Source: Thioalkalivibrio thiocyanoxidans ARh2 (GTDB lineage Bacteria; Pseudomonadota; Gammaproteobacteria; Ectothiorhodospirales; Ectothiorhodospiraceae). From it: a stretch of 64,000 nucleotides of DNA. Both the position numbers and the translations under genes were made by a program. Below the pieces are notes generated by a model. It was not told the origin of the DNA. It saw only the letters and a program-made list of their open reading frames with translations, and searched no databases. Position 1 is the stretch's first letter; each line of letters opens with the position of its first letter. The stretch lies in assembly GCF_000385215.1 (NCBI RefSeq), contig NZ_ARQK01000061.1:116652-180651 (forward strand), written 5' to 3'. Shown piece after piece: positions 63,763 through 64,000 of this stretch.

Positions 63763-64000
63763 ATGTACACGCTCGCGTTGGTACCCCAGGTTTTCCGAGA
63801 CAAGGCGCGTCGTGCAACGGGTAGTGGTTCTACCCGCAAGCGGCGCAACGCGGGATCGGGGAACCTGGGGTGCCAACCCCGAAGGGGCTCGGCCGCTTTT
63901 GTGCGCGCACGGCGTTGCGGCTCCCTTGTGCAGAATGACTGCACGGCAGTCGCCGCGCCTTGTTCGCACGCAAAAGCGACTCGAGCGCGAGCGTGTACAT
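63763..64000. repeat. Palindromic (MITE-like) element at the window edge
   Basis: The last 238 bases are bounded by a perfect 15-bp inverted repeat: ATGTACACGCTCGCG (63763-63777) and CGCGAGCGTGTACAT (63986-64000). Just inside is a 20-base arm at 63777-63796 that matches, inverted, 63858-63877 at 17 of 20 positions. I see no gene in it or in the preceding 63707-63762. The element may continue past the window. Confidence 0.7.

Overview
The window is a contiguous, gene-dense chromosomal segment of a high-GC, Gram-negative, flagellated gammaproteobacterium. The gene order pheST-ihfA-merR, the layout flgMN/flgA divergent from cheV-cheR-flgB..L, the argD-argF pair and the phoBR-pst block are all gammaproteobacterial. 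Protein style and neighbours resemble Chromatiales/Ectothiorhodospiraceae such as Thioalkalivibrio; that placement is inference from memory, not a database match. I see no prophage, intact insertion sequence, CRISPR array or rRNA operon.

Layout. 1-3475: end of pheS, pheT, ihfA, a MerR-type regulator and tRNA-Pro(GGG). 3570-19153: flagellar and chemotaxis block, with ycgR, flgN, flgM and flgA on the minus strand and cheV, cheR and flgBCDEFGHIJKL on the plus strand. 19238-25804: a membrane-anchored protein, a SIMPL-domain protein, ergothioneine genes egtB, egtC and egtD, then sixA and ppx. 25797-30758: ppk, argF, argD and sodB (minus). 30916-34492: an SLC13-type transporter and a chemoreceptor. 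34556-36588: exported amidohydrolase-like protein, glutaredoxin-like protein and DsrE-like protein. 36691-45793: the complete phosphate module phoB, phoR, pstS, pstC, pstA, pstB, phoU. 45906-50019: a metallo-beta-lactamase phosphodiesterase, tRNA-Ala(CGC), a PhnD-GGDEF-EAL protein and a decayed nitrate-type ABC ATPase gene. 50193-56499: small unknowns, a lytic transglycosylase, birA, coaX, a thioredoxin/YyaL-like protein and an RpfE-like protein. 56599-60466: prfB with its programmed frameshift, lysS and a sorbosone-dehydrogenase-type exported enzyme. 60543-64000: GlcG-like protein, acyltransferase-like membrane protein, an unknown, two tandem DUF2892 membrane proteins, and a palindromic repeat element reaching the window edge.

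Regulation is unusually readable. Two sigma-54 promoters (flgA, flgB) and three sigma-28 promoters (flgM, cheV, the chemoreceptor) fit a hierarchical flagellar cascade. Three arrays of 11-bp-spaced PhoB half-sites precede phoB, pstS and pstC. A hairpin covers the ppk ribosome binding site, and TATTAG-N6-CTAATA forms a perfect operator-like palindrome in front of one DUF2892 gene.

I found no clearly new multi-gene system. The best leads are the operator-controlled DUF2892 pair, the terminal palindromic element, the repeat inside the pst operon, the ppk leader hairpin, the egt genes beside polyphosphate genes, and the nitrate ABC ATPase pseudogene.
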